In this document: positions 63,300 through 64,000 of the stretch, one piece after another
How positions within the stretch are numbered: the stretch's first letter is position 1
Layout: the number at the start of each line of letters is the position of its first letter
NCBI RefSeq assembly: GCF_030816155.1
Contig: NZ_JAUSXR010000001.1
Location: 2,356,001 to 2,420,000, forward strand
Direction: 5' to 3'
Length of the DNA: 64,000 bases
Source: Arthrobacter woluwensis
GTDB taxonomy: Bacteria > Actinomycetota > Actinomycetes > Actinomycetales > Micrococcaceae
The notes under the pieces: generated by a model
The model's input: only the letters and a program-made list of their open reading frames with translations
Told to the model about the DNA's origin: nothing
Databases searched by the model: none
Translations under genes and position numbers: made by a program

Positions 63300-64000
63300 C
63301 TACCGCCGCACCCGCGCCACCCACTCGCGGAGCAGCTCACGGACCTTCTCCGGCTGGTCCAGGTGGACGTTGTGGCCGGCTTCATCCAGCTCCGCGTACC
63401 GCGCGTCCGGGAAGCTCTGAGCGAGGACTTCCTGGTCCTCGAAACCGACCACGTGATCCTGCCGCGCGGCCACGATCAGCACCGGCTTGGCGAACCCCGC
63501 CAGCCGGGCCTCCGGCGCCGGGTCCAGGACGTACCGCTCGGCCAGCCGGTCCATTGCGCGCGTGTCCGCGGCCTTCAGCCCGGGCAGGGCCGCAGTCCGG
63601 AACCTCTCCCAGTTCTCGGGCGACTGCACCACCGACAGCTCCTCGTACGCCTTGGCCTCGCCGGGTTTCAGCGAACGGAGCAGGTCCTCGTCGCGCCGCA
63701 GCACGGTCTGCTCCGGCAGCGTGCGATGAGAGAGAACCGGGTCCACGACGGGCGCGAGCAGCGCCAGTCCGAGCACCTGGTCGGGCCGCCTCGCCGCCAG
63801 TTCGCGCGCCAGCAGGCCACCCAGGGAGTTGCCGACGACGGCGAACGGCCGCCCGCCCGTCAGCTCACCCGCCGCGGTGTCGAGCCAGTCCGCGAGGGCC
63901 GGCAGGTCGCCGTCACCGGCCAGCGCGGGAGTGCCGCCGAACCCGGGGAGGTCGAGGTACAGACGCTCCCAGCCGCCGTCGTCGAAGACGTCATCCAGAT
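63300..64000 (-). CDS. Alpha/beta-fold hydrolase (partial, N-terminus beyond right edge)
   Basis: About 233 C-terminal residues: LDLPGFGGTPAL, nucleophile elbow VVGNSLGG, acid in ARQDHVVG and histidine in EAGHNVH, a complete catalytic triad. Resembles 2-hydroxymuconate-semialdehyde hydrolase/esterase-type proteins, but specificity is unknown. Converges with hpaI. The frame stays open to the window edge. Confidence 0.85.
   Translation of the reverse strand, partial: LDDVFDDGGWERLYLDLPGFGGTPALAGDGDLPALADWLDTAAGELTGGRPFAVVGNSLGGLLARELAARRPDQVLGLALLAPVVDPVLSHRTLPEQTVLRRDEDLLRSLKPGEAKAYEELSVVQSPENWERFRTAALPGLKAADTRAMDRLAERYVLDPAPEARLAGFAKPVLIVAARQDHVVGFEDQEVLAQSFPDARYAELDEAGHNVHLDQPEKVRELLREWVARVRR

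Overview
The window is about 64 kb of high-GC DNA with many GTG starts, from a chromosome that looks like an Arthrobacter-type actinobacterium (Micrococcaceae). Supporting signs are the actinobacterial DapD, FdxA, DUF3117, LOG-family and DUF805 proteins, synteny with the mycobacterial sigE-tatB-mrp neighbourhood, and a 3,4-dihydroxyphenylacetate dioxygenase almost collinear with the Arthrobacter/Brevibacterium Mn/Fe enzymes. I see no rRNA, tRNA, insertion sequence, prophage or CRISPR array.

Layout. 1-1.6 kb: thiO (partial, behind a TPP riboswitch) and divergent thiE. 1.7-4.3 kb: three tandem DUF805 membrane proteins with Gln/Gly/Tyr-rich N-termini. 4.4-8.7 kb: RNB ribonuclease, DEAD-box helicase and an orphan DNA methyltransferase. 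8.8-11.2 kb: a hydrolase/TetR pair with a perfect palindromic operator, flanked by short direct repeats, then a PHP phosphoesterase. 11.2-14.3 kb: MFS exporter and aminopeptidase P. 14.4-23.3 kb: stress protein (frameshifted), MgtE-N/CBS protein, DUF1003, Mrp, TatB, SigE, O-methyltransferase, DUF3117, mannosyltransferase, DivIVA-like protein (frameshifted) and LOG protein. 23.4-26.9 kb: a glutamate-type ABC transporter. 26.9-35.6 kb: lysine/DAP genes dapE, dapD and dapC, with galE, citrate synthase and ferredoxin. 35.7-39.2 kb: an accessory patch with a lipoprotein and a large WXG100-type secreted protein plus a small partner. 39.3-41.2 kb: typA (frameshifted). 41.6-47.9 kb: SGNH hydrolase and a complete oligopeptide ABC transporter. 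48.2-50.4 kb: MOSC protein, small proteins and an ArsR-type regulator. 50.4-63.3 kb: an aromatic catabolism island. The right edge holds a partial alpha/beta hydrolase.

How the genes work together. The island encodes meta-cleavage of homoprotocatechuate: HpaD opens the ring, HpaE oxidises the semialdehyde, an unusual FAH-RraA fusion takes the HpaG position, HpaH hydrates, and HpaI cleaves to pyruvate and succinate semialdehyde. An MHS transporter, a flavin aromatic hydroxylase and a ThDP enzyme probably bring in and prepare substrates. Two regulators (IclR and GntR/FCD) sit inside the island, and repeated candidate operators for each lie exactly over its divergent promoters.

Two window-wide patterns stand out. 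At least 16 genes have a TANNNT-type -10 hexamer ending 6-7 nt before the start codon, the signature of leaderless transcripts; this settles several start codons. Three otherwise intact conserved genes (stress protein, divIVA-like, typA) are each broken by one extra base in a short homopolymer, which suggests either sequencing error or recent decay.
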